Origin: Fulvivirga maritima
GTDB lineage: Bacteria; Bacteroidota; Bacteroidia; Cytophagales; Cyclobacteriaceae
Length of the DNA: 64,000 nucleotides
NCBI RefSeq assembly: GCF_021389955.1
Contig: NZ_CP089980.1
Span: 433,501-497,500 of the forward strand
Direction: 5' to 3'
Shown: one piece after another, positions 56,759 to 64,000 of the stretch
How positions within the stretch are numbered: position 1 is the first letter of the stretch
How the letters are laid out: every line of letters begins with the position of its first letter
Notes under the pieces: generated by a model
Databases searched by the model: none
Told to the model about the DNA's origin: nothing
Seen by the model: only the letters and a program-made list of their open reading frames with translations
Program-made: the position numbers and the translations under genes

Positions 56759-57616
56759 ACTATCAGCATATAAAAGCACTTTCCAGGCTTCCAGCACCTC
56801 GCCTTTTTCGAGGTGTTGCCTGGCTTGCTGGTGCAGTTCCGTAATATTTGCTTTTAGGTTTTGCGTTTTCGCAAAGGCTTGAACTTCATCTGCCGATGGC
56901 AGTACTTCTACATTACCCAGCCTCCCCAGGTCATTGCCGGTAAGCACGTCACTATTTCTTATTGACTCAGGTATCTGATCTACTCCTACACCTAATTTAC
57001 GTAGCGGCTTGGGCACTTCAAAAATAGCATCTCCCTGAGCCCTGGTATACCAGTTTGCCCCCATGCGAGCCACAGCATCCAGTTTGTAAGGATCTATTAC
57101 CTGATTTTCATTTAAAACAGAATCTTTAACATGAACCAGAAGCACCTCACAAATTACCAGTATACCTGCACCACCCTGATCTCCTAACGGCTGTACTTTA
57201 TTAACCTTACACTCAAAGGCCACTGGCGATTCCGCCACCCTTGGCGGCTTCACTTTTTCTGATGCCACTGGCGTAAGACCCGATTTCACAAACTCATTTA
57301 CCCCTTTATCATATTCAGTGCTAGTAAGCGACATCTGTTCTACAATAGGATAATTAACCGTGCTTATAACCACTTCTGGTACTTCCAGCACATTTTCATG
57401 CGTATCTTTTGTAGTATTATCCCGGCCCCTTCTGGCAGGAGCAAATATTAATACTGGAGGATTAACACTGAAAATATTGAAATAACTAAAAGGACTTAGA
57501 TTAACATTTCCTTGCTTATCTACGGTGCTGGCAAAGGCTATTGGTCTTGGCGCCACCGCTCCCACCAACGCAGAGTGTAATGTGCTTAACTCTACTTTAT
57601 TCGGATCTATTATCAT
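56753..57616 (-). CDS. Flavin reductase-like FMN-binding split-barrel protein
   Basis: 287 residues. The start VGAVAPRPIAFASTVDKQGNVNLSPFSYFN, cut at APRPIAFASTVDKQGN, is the typical FMN-binding split barrel of the flavin reductase-like family. A C-terminal extension of about 80 residues (ELHQQARQHLEKGEVLEAWKVLLYAD) is helical. It follows fumarylacetoacetase by 9 bp, so it is likely to belong to aromatic amino-acid catabolism or supply reduced flavin to an oxygenase. Confidence 0.85.
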   Translation of the reverse strand: MIIDPNKVELSTLHSALVGAVAPRPIAFASTVDKQGNVNLSPFSYFNIFSVNPPVLIFAPARRGRDNTTKDTHENVLEVPEVVISTVNYPIVEQMSLTSTEYDKGVNEFVKSGLTPVASEKVKPPRVAESPVAFECKVNKVQPLGDQGGAGILVICEVLLVHVKDSVLNENQVIDPYKLDAVARMGANWYTRAQGDAIFEVPKPLRKLGVGVDQIPESIRNSDVLTGNDLGRLGNVEVLPSADEVQAFAKTQNLKANITELHQQARQHLEKGEVLEAWKVLLYADSL

Positions 57617-57625
57617 TCCCTATTA

Positions 57626-58918
57626 TTATTTACCTGGTAAAATTCTATTCCTGAGCTCTCCAAACCCCAGCCTAACACCATTCTTCTTACAGCATCCCTT
57701 CATTATTACGGCATCCCCATCTTCTAAAAACTTTCTTTCTTCACCGTTTTTTAATTTAAGAGGCTTCGTTCCTTTCCAGGAAAGCTCCAGCATAGAACCA
57801 TAACTGCCCGGCTCTGCACCACTAATAGTACCTGAGGCATACATATCTCCCACCTTCAAATTGCATCCATTCACCGTTTGGTGGGCCAGCTGCTGATTGG
57901 CATTCCAATACATATATTTAAAATTAGTAGAGCAAATAAGATTTTCTTCTTCGCCTTCTGGCTGAAGATAAACTTCAAGGTCTATATCATAGTTTTTATC
58001 TCCGGCATACTGTAAATAAGGAAGTACTTCAGGTATTTGTTCCGGTCCTTTGGTTCTAAAAGGCTCCAAAGCATCAGCTGTTACCACCCAGGGAGAGATG
58101 GATGACGCAAAACTTTTAGCCAGAAAGGGACCCAATGGCACATACTCCCAAAATTGAATATCTCGGGCTGACCAGTCATTAAATAATACGAAGCCAAATA
58201 TATACTCATCAGCCTCCACTGTGCTTACGGGATTTCCCATCCCATTTTCTTTACAGGTAATAAACGCCATTTCCAGCTCAAAATCCAGTCTTTTAGAAGT
58301 ACCGAAGAGTGGCTTATCAGCTCCCTGAGGTTTCAACTGCCCTTTTGGTCTATGTATATTAGCTCCCGATGGCACTATAGATGAAGCCCTACCATGATAG
58401 CCCACCGGCAAATGCTTCCAATTAGGCATTAGTGCATTTTCTTTATCTCTAAACATTTCCCCTACATGAGTAGCATGATGTTCATTACTATAAAAATCGG
58501 TGTAATTGGGGATGTTTACCGGCATCAACATCACCGCCTCTTTAATGGGGATCAGCGCCAACTCCCGGGCAGGCTTGTTATCTCGTAGCTCTTCATTTTC
58601 TCTATTGAGCAATTCTGAGATTCTGTTTCTCACCTTTCTGGTAATTTTCTTCCCTAAGCCTATAAAACTATTCAGATATTGCTGATTAAAAACCCCTGAG
58701 GGTAATCCCAGCCCGTCTAAAAATCCATTTTCATGAAGGTAGGTAAGATCCAATATGTATTCTCCGATAGCCACGCCTGCACCTGCGGTGAGGTAGTCAG
58801 TCTTAAAAACACCAAAGGGTAAATTTTGAATAGGAAAATCAGATTCAGCAGAAACCATTACCCAACTCTTCAATGAAGGATCATTCGCTTTTATATTCAT
58901 TCCAGTAGCATTTTTCAT
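57626..58918 (-). CDS. fahA: Fumarylacetoacetase
   Basis: 430 residues. N-terminal FAH domain, then the catalytic part with VNIPNYTDFYSNEHHATHVG, metal-binding HRPKGQLKPQGADKP, GTSKRLDFELEMAFI and VLFNDWSARDIQFWEYVPLG, cut at NDWSARDIQFWEYVPLG. It splits fumarylacetoacetate into fumarate and acetoacetate, the last step in tyrosine degradation. ATG at 58900 (residue 7) is a slightly better start by comparison with the family; both are possible. Operon with the flavin reductase-like gene. Confidence 0.95.
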   Translation of the reverse strand: MKNATGMNIKANDPSLKSWVMVSAESDFPIQNLPFGVFKTDYLTAGAGVAIGEYILDLTYLHENGFLDGLGLPSGVFNQQYLNSFIGLGKKITRKVRNRISELLNRENEELRDNKPARELALIPIKEAVMLMPVNIPNYTDFYSNEHHATHVGEMFRDKENALMPNWKHLPVGYHGRASSIVPSGANIHRPKGQLKPQGADKPLFGTSKRLDFELEMAFITCKENGMGNPVSTVEADEYIFGFVLFNDWSARDIQFWEYVPLGPFLAKSFASSISPWVVTADALEPFRTKGPEQIPEVLPYLQYAGDKNYDIDLEVYLQPEGEEENLICSTNFKYMYWNANQQLAHQTVNGCNLKVGDMYASGTISGAEPGSYGSMLELSWKGTKPLKLKNGEERKFLEDGDAVIMKGCCKKNGVRLGFGELRNRILPGK

Positions 58919-59031
58919 CAGAAGCGTCCTTTATCCATTAAACAATATAGTGCTTCAAAAATGTATTTACAAAATCATAGAGTAAACCTGAGCAGCCGCT
59001 GTATGTTTAACCTTTCATTTTATGTTAAAAA

Positions 59032-59056
59032 TTGCGAGGCATTTTCCTATTTTTGC
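59032..59056 (+). promoter_or_regulatory. valS promoter
   Basis: TATTTTTG (59048-59055) is a perfect TAnnTTTG box with TTGCGAGGCA at 59032-59041 before it. It lies inside the long reading frame starting at 59022, which shows that the upstream ATG is not the translational start. 19/25 identical to the element at 16291-16315. Confidence 0.55.
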
Positions 59057-59084
59057 GTTCTTAACCAAAAATCTAGAATTTAGA

Positions 59085-61706
59085 ATGTCGCTTTCAACAA
59101 AGTATGATCCATCGGCAGTAGAAGAAAAATGGTACCAGTATTGGATGGACCATGGTTTTTTTCACTCAGAGCCCAACCCTGACAAGGAGCCTTACACCAT
59201 AGTAATACCTCCTCCTAACGTCACCGGTGTATTGCACATGGGTCACATGCTAAATAATACCATTCAGGATGTTTTGATAAGAAAGGCCCGAATGGAAGGA
59301 AAAGAAGCATGCTGGGTGCCAGGAACTGACCACGCCTCCATAGCTACAGAAGCTAAAGTGGTGGCCATGTTGAAAGAAAAAGGCATAAACAAAAAAGACC
59401 TTACCCGCGAAGAGTTTCTTAAGCATGCCTGGGAATGGACTGACAAGTACGGCGGCATCATTCTGGAACAGCTTAAAAAATTAGGAGCTTCTTGTGACTG
59501 GGACAGAACGCGCTTCACTATGGAAGAGTCTCTCTCTGAGTCTGTGATAGACGTATTTATAGACCTTTATAACAAAGGCCTTATTTACAGAGGGGTGCGC
59601 ATGGTAAACTGGGATCCTCAAGGAAAAACAGCGCTTTCTGATGACGAGGTAATCCATAAAGAAGTACAATCAAAACTGTACTATGTAAACTATAAAATTG
59701 AAGGCGAAGATACTTATGTAACTATCGCTACCACCAGACCTGAGACTATTTTAGGAGACTCTGCTATATGCATTAACCCTAATGATGAAAGATACGCTCA
59801 TCTAAAAGGGAAAAGGGCTCTGGTTCCCTTAATAAACAGATCTATTCCGATCATTGAAGATGAATATGTATCAGTTGAGTTTGGTACAGGTTGCTTAAAA
59901 GTAACGCCTGCCCATGACATTAATGACTATGAGTTGGGTATAAAGCATAATCTGGAGTCTATCGACATTCTTAATGATGATGGTACGCTCAATGAAGCCG
60001 CTCAGATGTTTGTTGGCGAAGATCGCTTTGTGGTAAGAAAGAAAATAGCAAAAGAACTTGATGCCATTGGTCAGCTCAACAAAATAGAAGACTATACTAA
60101 TAGCGTAGGTTTTTCTGAAAGAACTGATGCTGTTATTGAGCCTAAGCTTTCTACACAGTGGTTCTTAAAAATGGAAGACATCACTAAGCCGGCTTTAGAA
60201 AATGTGATGAATGATGAAATCCAGCTGATACCGCCTAAGTTCAAGAATACTTACAGGCACTGGATGGAGAACGTGCATGACTGGTGTATTTCCAGACAGC
60301 TATGGTGGGGACATCAAATTCCTGCTTTTTACCTGCCTAATGGAAGCTATGTAGTAGCCAAAACTAAAGAGGAAGCACTTGCTAAAGCACAAGAAAAAGA
60401 TAGTAGCATTACCATAGACCAGCTTACGCAAGACGAAGATGTGCTAGACACCTGGTTCTCTTCATGGCTATGGCCAATGTCAGTTTTTGATGGATTAAAC
60501 AATCCTGATAACGAAGATATTAACTACTACTATCCTACTAATGATCTGGTAACAGCGCCCGAGATCTTGTTCTTCTGGGTAGCCAGAATGATCATAGCAG
60601 GATATGAATATAGAGGAGAAAAACCTTTCAAAAACGTGTACCTCACTGGTATAGTAAGAGATAAGCAGAGAAGAAAAATGTCTAAATCATTAGGCAACTC
60701 TCCTGATCCTCTTGACCTGATAAAACAATATGGTGCGGACGGTGTGAGAACTGGAATGCTTTTCAGCTCACCTGCAGGAAACGACTTATTGTTTGACGAG
60801 AAACTTTGTGAGCAGGGAAGAAACTTCTCTAACAAAATATGGAATGCCTTCCGTTTAGTTCAAGGTTGGGAAGTAGATGAAAACCTGGATGGTGCTGCCA
60901 ATGAAACAGCCATAAAATGGTTTAAATCCAGATTTAACCAAACGGTAACTGAGGTAGAAGATCATTTCAGCAAATTCCGTATTTCTGATGCATTAATGAG
61001 CATATACAAACTGATATGGGATGATTACTGCTCATGGTATTTAGAAATGATTAAGCCTGAGTTTGGCCAACCTATTGATGCTAAAACTTTAGAGCAAACC
61101 ATTATTTTCAACGAGCAATTGATGAAAATTCTTCATCCGTTTATGCCATTCCTTTCTGAAGAATTATGGCATGAGCTAAGAGAAAGAGATGAAAAAGATT
61201 GCCTTATTGTAGCAGAATGGCCAAAAGCAGAAGCCATTGACGAGCAACTGTTAAGTGATGCGGCTTTAGCTTTTGAAGTAGTTACTAACGTTAGAAATAT
61301 CAGAACTACCAAGCAGATCTCATTCAAAGAAGCTCTGGAATTAAAAGTAAAATCAGAGAAATTTGATACGCTAAAAAACTTCCAGTTCATTATTCAAAAA
61401 CTGGCTAATGTTAGCAGTGTAGAACAAGTAACTGATAGCGTAGAAGGGGCTCTGACTTTTGTAGTAAAGGCCGATGAATTCTTTATACCAGTATCAGGAT
61501 CTATAGATGTAGAAAAAGAGAAAGAAGAACTTCAGAAAGAGCTGGAATATACCAAAGGCTTCTTAAAATCTGTAGATAAAAAGCTGAGCAATGAAAGGTT
61601 TGTTAACAATGCCCCAGAGCAGGTAGTGGCTATGGAGCAGAAGAAAAAAGCCGATGCTGAAGCCAAGATTAAAGTTTTGGAAGAGAGCTTGGCTAATCTT
61701 GGATAA
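59085..61706 (+). CDS. valS: Valyl-tRNA synthetase
   Basis: 874 residues from ATG 59085. The longer frame from 59022 adds 21 residues, but the promoter box at 59048-59055 sits between them, and [20 protein letters not shown] is the usual beginning. HIGH-type motif GVLHMGH (51-54), editing domain [16 protein letters not shown] motif [10 protein letters not shown] (about 531), and a C-terminal coiled coil ([20 protein letters not shown]). Charges tRNA-Val in the cytoplasm. Single gene. Confidence 0.98.
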   Translation: MSLSTKYDPSAVEEKWYQYWMDHGFFHSEPNPDKEPYTIVIPPPNVTGVLHMGHMLNNTIQDVLIRKARMEGKEACWVPGTDHASIATEAKVVAMLKEKGINKKDLTREEFLKHAWEWTDKYGGIILEQLKKLGASCDWDRTRFTMEESLSESVIDVFIDLYNKGLIYRGVRMVNWDPQGKTALSDDEVIHKEVQSKLYYVNYKIEGEDTYVTIATTRPETILGDSAICINPNDERYAHLKGKRALVPLINRSIPIIEDEYVSVEFGTGCLKVTPAHDINDYELGIKHNLESIDILNDDGTLNEAAQMFVGEDRFVVRKKIAKELDAIGQLNKIEDYTNSVGFSERTDAVIEPKLSTQWFLKMEDITKPALENVMNDEIQLIPPKFKNTYRHWMENVHDWCISRQLWWGHQIPAFYLPNGSYVVAKTKEEALAKAQEKDSSITIDQLTQDEDVLDTWFSSWLWPMSVFDGLNNPDNEDINYYYPTNDLVTAPEILFFWVARMIIAGYEYRGEKPFKNVYLTGIVRDKQRRKMSKSLGNSPDPLDLIKQYGADGVRTGMLFSSPAGNDLLFDEKLCEQGRNFSNKIWNAFRLVQGWEVDENLDGAANETAIKWFKSRFNQTVTEVEDHFSKFRISDALMSIYKLIWDDYCSWYLEMIKPEFGQPIDAKTLEQTIIFNEQLMKILHPFMPFLSEELWHELRERDEKDCLIVAEWPKAEAIDEQLLSDAALAFEVVTNVRNIRTTKQISFKEALELKVKSEKFDTLKNFQFIIQKLANVSSVEQVTDSVEGALTFVVKADEFFIPVSGSIDVEKEKEELQKELEYTKGFLKSVDKKLSNERFVNNAPEQVVAMEQKKKADAEAKIKVLEESLANLG

Positions 61707-61726
61707 GAGTTAGTCCTAAAAAACAC

Positions 61727-61763
61727 AAAAAAGCCTGATTCAAAATTTGAATCAGGCTTTTTT
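61727..61763. terminator. Bidirectional terminator between valS and ald
   Basis: AAAAAAGCCTGATTC (61727-61741) and GAATCAGGCTTTTTT (61749-61763) form a perfect 15-bp stem. T runs occur on both strands, so it stops both convergent transcripts. Confidence 0.9.
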
Positions 61764-61769
61764 TATAGC

Positions 61770-62996
61770 TTAAAACCTGGCTGCCATGAGCAGCCCCAGA
61801 TCTTTATGTTTCATATGAAATTTTCGAGCAATATGTTCATTGGTAAGGCTGCCTTTATACGCATAAACCCCTCTCATAAACCATTTATGAGCAAAGATCA
61901 TATCTTCCATGCCGCCTTCTTCTGCTGCTCGTAAAATAGTAGGGGTAAATATATTACTCAATGCCGTAGTAGCTGTAAAAGCCACTCTGGAGGCTATGTT
62001 AGGAACACAATAGTGAATAACATCATACTTTCTAAATACAGGATTCTTCAGGCTGGTTTGCTCTGAAGTTTCAAAGCATCCACCTTGATCTATAGAAAGG
62101 TCTATAATTACTGAATCAGGCTTCATTTCTGCTACCATCTCTTCAGTAACCACATATCTGTTTCTTCCTTTTTCTGGCCTTAAGGCACCTATCACCACAT
62201 CAGCCTGCTTTAAACTGCGAGCTAAAGTAGCAGAATCAATGGTAGAAGTATATAGCTGCCGGCCTAGTGCCTGCTTAATTCTTCTCAGTTTATAAATATG
62301 ATTATCGAAAATCTCTACATCGGCTCCCAGGCCTATGGTGGCGCGGGCAGCATATTCGGCCACAGTACCGGCGCCAAGTATCACTACTTTTGTAGGCGGT
62401 ACTCCGGTAATACCACCCATGATTACGCCTTTACCACCACTGCTACTGCTCAAATATTCTGCTGCTATAGACATCACCGTATTACCTGCTATTTCACTCA
62501 TAGCTCTGATAATAGGCATGCCTCCTACTTTATCTTCTATAAATTCAAAGGCCAGCGCGGTGATCTGCTTTGCGTTTAAGGCTTTTATATATTCTGCTGA
62601 CTGACTTCCCATTTGAATAGCAGAAATAAGCACCTGCCGGGGTTTCATCATCTCTATCTCTTCCAGTGTTGGGGGCTCTATTTTAAGTATCGCCTCTGCC
62701 TTATAGACCTCTTCCGCAGAATAAACTATTTTAGCTCCGGCATCGCTATAGTCCTTATCAGAAAATTTGGAACCAAGACCTGCCTTAGTTTCCACCCATA
62801 CTTCATGACCATTGTTAACCAAAAGGGCTACAGAGTCAGGAGTTAAGGTTATGCGCCTTTCTTGTAGTGAAATTTCATTAGGAAGACCTAAAAAAAAGGA
62901 ATGCATATTTTTCTTTACGGGCATTAATTTTTCCTCGGGAGATAAGCTAGACTCCTTTACCAGCTCAGCAAAACCCATATGTTCTTTCTTACTCAT
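61770..62996 (-). CDS. ald: Alanine dehydrogenase
   Basis: 408 residues. The N-terminal domain carries LPNEISLQERRITLTPDSVALLV (cut at ERRITLTPDSV), the NAD domain GGITGVPPTKVVILGAGTVAEYAARA, cut at VVILGAGTVAEYAARA, and the C-terminal segment HYCVPNIASRVAFTATTALSN, cut at CVPNIASRVAFTATTALSN. It makes pyruvate and ammonia from L-alanine or the reverse. The first 35 residues (MSKKEHMGFAELVKESSLSP) are an extension that is common in Bacteroidota; ATG at 62978 is an alternative. Overlaps tsaE by 8 bp. Confidence 0.95.
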   Translation of the reverse strand: MSKKEHMGFAELVKESSLSPEEKLMPVKKNMHSFFLGLPNEISLQERRITLTPDSVALLVNNGHEVWVETKAGLGSKFSDKDYSDAGAKIVYSAEEVYKAEAILKIEPPTLEEIEMMKPRQVLISAIQMGSQSAEYIKALNAKQITALAFEFIEDKVGGMPIIRAMSEIAGNTVMSIAAEYLSSSSGGKGVIMGGITGVPPTKVVILGAGTVAEYAARATIGLGADVEIFDNHIYKLRRIKQALGRQLYTSTIDSATLARSLKQADVVIGALRPEKGRNRYVVTEEMVAEMKPDSVIIDLSIDQGGCFETSEQTSLKNPVFRKYDVIHYCVPNIASRVAFTATTALSNIFTPTILRAAEEGGMEDMIFAHKWFMRGVYAYKGSLTNEHIARKFHMKHKDLGLLMAARF

Positions 62997-63435
62997 ACCT
63001 GGTTACTTCAATTAACCTGCTGTTATCTTCAGTAATGCTAATATCTATTTTTAATAACTCATCAGGTAAGAGATCACTTACTTTAGAAGGCCATTCTATA
63101 AAGCAATAATCTCCAGAGTAAAAATATTCTGTGGCTCCTATTTCCATTGCCTCTTCCTGATCATCCAAACGATAAAAATCAAAATGATAAAGGGTTTCCC
63201 CTTCATCATTATTATATTCATTAACTATAGCATAAGTAGGGCTATTTACCACATCTTCAACTCCTAATTGATCACAAATAGCCTTTATTAAGGTGGTTTT
63301 CCCAGCTCCCATTTCTCCGTCAAAAATCCACACCTTATCATCTCCGGCAAAGTCAATAATCTGCTTTGCCACTACTTTTATTTCTGCCAGACTTGAGTAA
63401 GTAATACTAAGTCCTGGCGAGATTTTATGAACCAT
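62989..63435 (-). CDS. tsaE: tRNA threonylcarbamoyladenosine biosynthesis ATPase TsaE
   Basis: 148 residues, normal length. Walker A GEMGAGKTT at residues 40-48, the motif NSPTYAIVNEY of the TsaE family, YHFDFYRLDDQEEAMEIG and FIEWPSKV. TsaE works with TsaB, TsaC and TsaD in t6A37 formation in tRNA. It overlaps porX by 11 bp and ald by 8 bp, giving the operon porX-tsaE-ald. Confidence 0.96.
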   Translation of the reverse strand: MVHKISPGLSITYSSLAEIKVVAKQIIDFAGDDKVWIFDGEMGAGKTTLIKAICDQLGVEDVVNSPTYAIVNEYNNDEGETLYHFDFYRLDDQEEAMEIGATEYFYSGDYCFIEWPSKVSDLLPDELLKIDISITEDNSRLIEVTRYE

Positions 63436-64000
63436 ACTTCGAATTTAGTGAAATAATCGGAATAATCATTTCCTCCATCGATACTCCTCCGTGCTGAAAG
63501 GTATCCTTGTAGTAATTCACATAATAATTATAGTTATTAGGATAAGCAAAGAATTGATCTTCTGTAGCAAATACATAGGTAGAAGAGACATTAATTTTAG
63601 GTAAGTGCAAGCGTTCAGGCTTAAATGCTTCCATTATTTTATCTCCACTATCATAGCCTAAATTTTTACCTTGTTTATATCTAAGGTTAGTATTTGTATT
63701 ACGATCACCCACAATTTTAAAAGGCCTTTTTACCCTGATAGTACCATGATCTGTAGTAATCATCAGCCTTCCGCCGGCTTCAGCAATATTTCTAATGGCT
63801 TCTATAAGAGGTGAATGCTCTATCCATGATTTAGTAATAGAACGATAAGCAGACTCATCAGGGGCAAGCTCCCTGATCATAGCCATATCAGTACGGGCAT
63901 GAGAGAGCATGTCTACAAAATTATAAACAATCACATTGAGCTGATTATTCATCAGGTTTCTGATATTATCTACCAGCTGCTTTCCTTCACTGATCTGTTT
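63425..64000 (-). CDS. porX: PorX-type response regulator, C-terminal PglZ part (runs off the window)
   Basis: 191 residues visible, frame open to position 64000. Sequence ITTDHGTIRVKRPFKIVGDR carries the DHG of alkaline phosphatase-like PglZ domains; YKQGKNLGYD and the final GGVSMEEMIIPIISL match the end of PorX, a response regulator with receiver and PglZ domains that controls type IX secretion and gliding in Bacteroidota. The receiver domain lies outside, so the assignment rests on the C-terminus and the tsaE-ald context. Confidence 0.85.
   Translation of the reverse strand, partial: KQISEGKQLVDNIRNLMNNQLNVIVYNFVDMLSHARTDMAMIRELAPDESAYRSITKSWIEHSPLIEAIRNIAEAGGRLMITTDHGTIRVKRPFKIVGDRNTNTNLRYKQGKNLGYDSGDKIMEAFKPERLHLPKINVSSTYVFATEDQFFAYPNNYNYYVNYYKDTFQHGGVSMEEMIIPIISLNSKYGS

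Noticed and set aside
59022-59084. N-terminal extension of ValS from ATG 59022
   Set aside because: The -7 box at 59048-59055 lies inside it and the extension does not resemble ValS; the ATG at 59085 is preferred.
1-64000. CRISPR arrays, tRNA, rRNA, integrases and transposases
   Set aside because: No regularly spaced repeats, cloverleaf genes or recombinase motifs were found by reading both strands.

Overview
The window comes from a low-GC member of the Bacteroidota, most likely a gliding-type Cytophagales (Fulvivirga/Marivirga-like). This is inferred from complete gldA-gldF-gldG genes, a PorX-type response-regulator fragment, several Bacteroidota lipoprotein/SPII and Sec proteins, -7 elements of the TAnnTTTG type, weak Shine-Dalgarno sites, and families such as DUF4369/DUF5106-thioredoxin, DUF2911, DUF4272 and DUF3686. 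No tRNA, rRNA, CRISPR array, integrase or intact insertion sequence was seen. Species assignment is not possible by eye.

Layout. 1-1.4 kb: 3' part of a Tat-exported PhoD-type phosphatase whose start is out of frame. 1.6-13.0 kb: two giant tandem TPR proteins, a small conserved protein and a 1683-residue DUF4132 protein, all on + strand; the first TPR gene and the small gene share a 21-bp element at identical distance from a putative -7 box. 13.1-22.5 kb: small exported proteins, DUF4272, a ferredoxin-cyclase fusion, a gene interrupted by an in-frame stop, and decayed intergenic repeats. 22.8-32.8 kb: a membrane-stress operon (YbjN-like, PspA/IM30, YqiJ-like, flotillin, DUF3686 AAA ATPase split by a frameshift) with a divergent XRE/S24-like regulator. 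32.9-38.4 kb: gldA-gldF-gldG-DUF4340 followed by dnaN.

38.5-48.9 kb: thioredoxin-like protein, FAD disulfide reductase, polyprenyl synthase, hydrolase, CorA, and three L,D-transpeptidases. 48.8-52.8 kb: a 1000-residue P-loop ATPase translationally coupled to an MscS channel. 52.8-55.2 kb: a RimK / aspartic-protease / AspA-like trio. 55.2-64 kb: DUF2911, universal stress protein, tyrosine catabolism pair (flavin reductase, fumarylacetoacetase), valS, alanine dehydrogenase, tsaE and the 3' end of porX.

The best candidates for less-described biology are (i) the TPR-TPR-small protein-DUF4132 locus with its shared promoter architecture, (ii) the coiled-coil ATPase plus MscS pair, and (iii) the PspA/flotillin/DUF3686 operon with an apparently protease-dead S24-like regulator. 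Three genes in the first 27 kb carry lesions (two of them one extra A in a poly-A run), which should be separated into sequencing error, real decay or recoding before anything is built on them.
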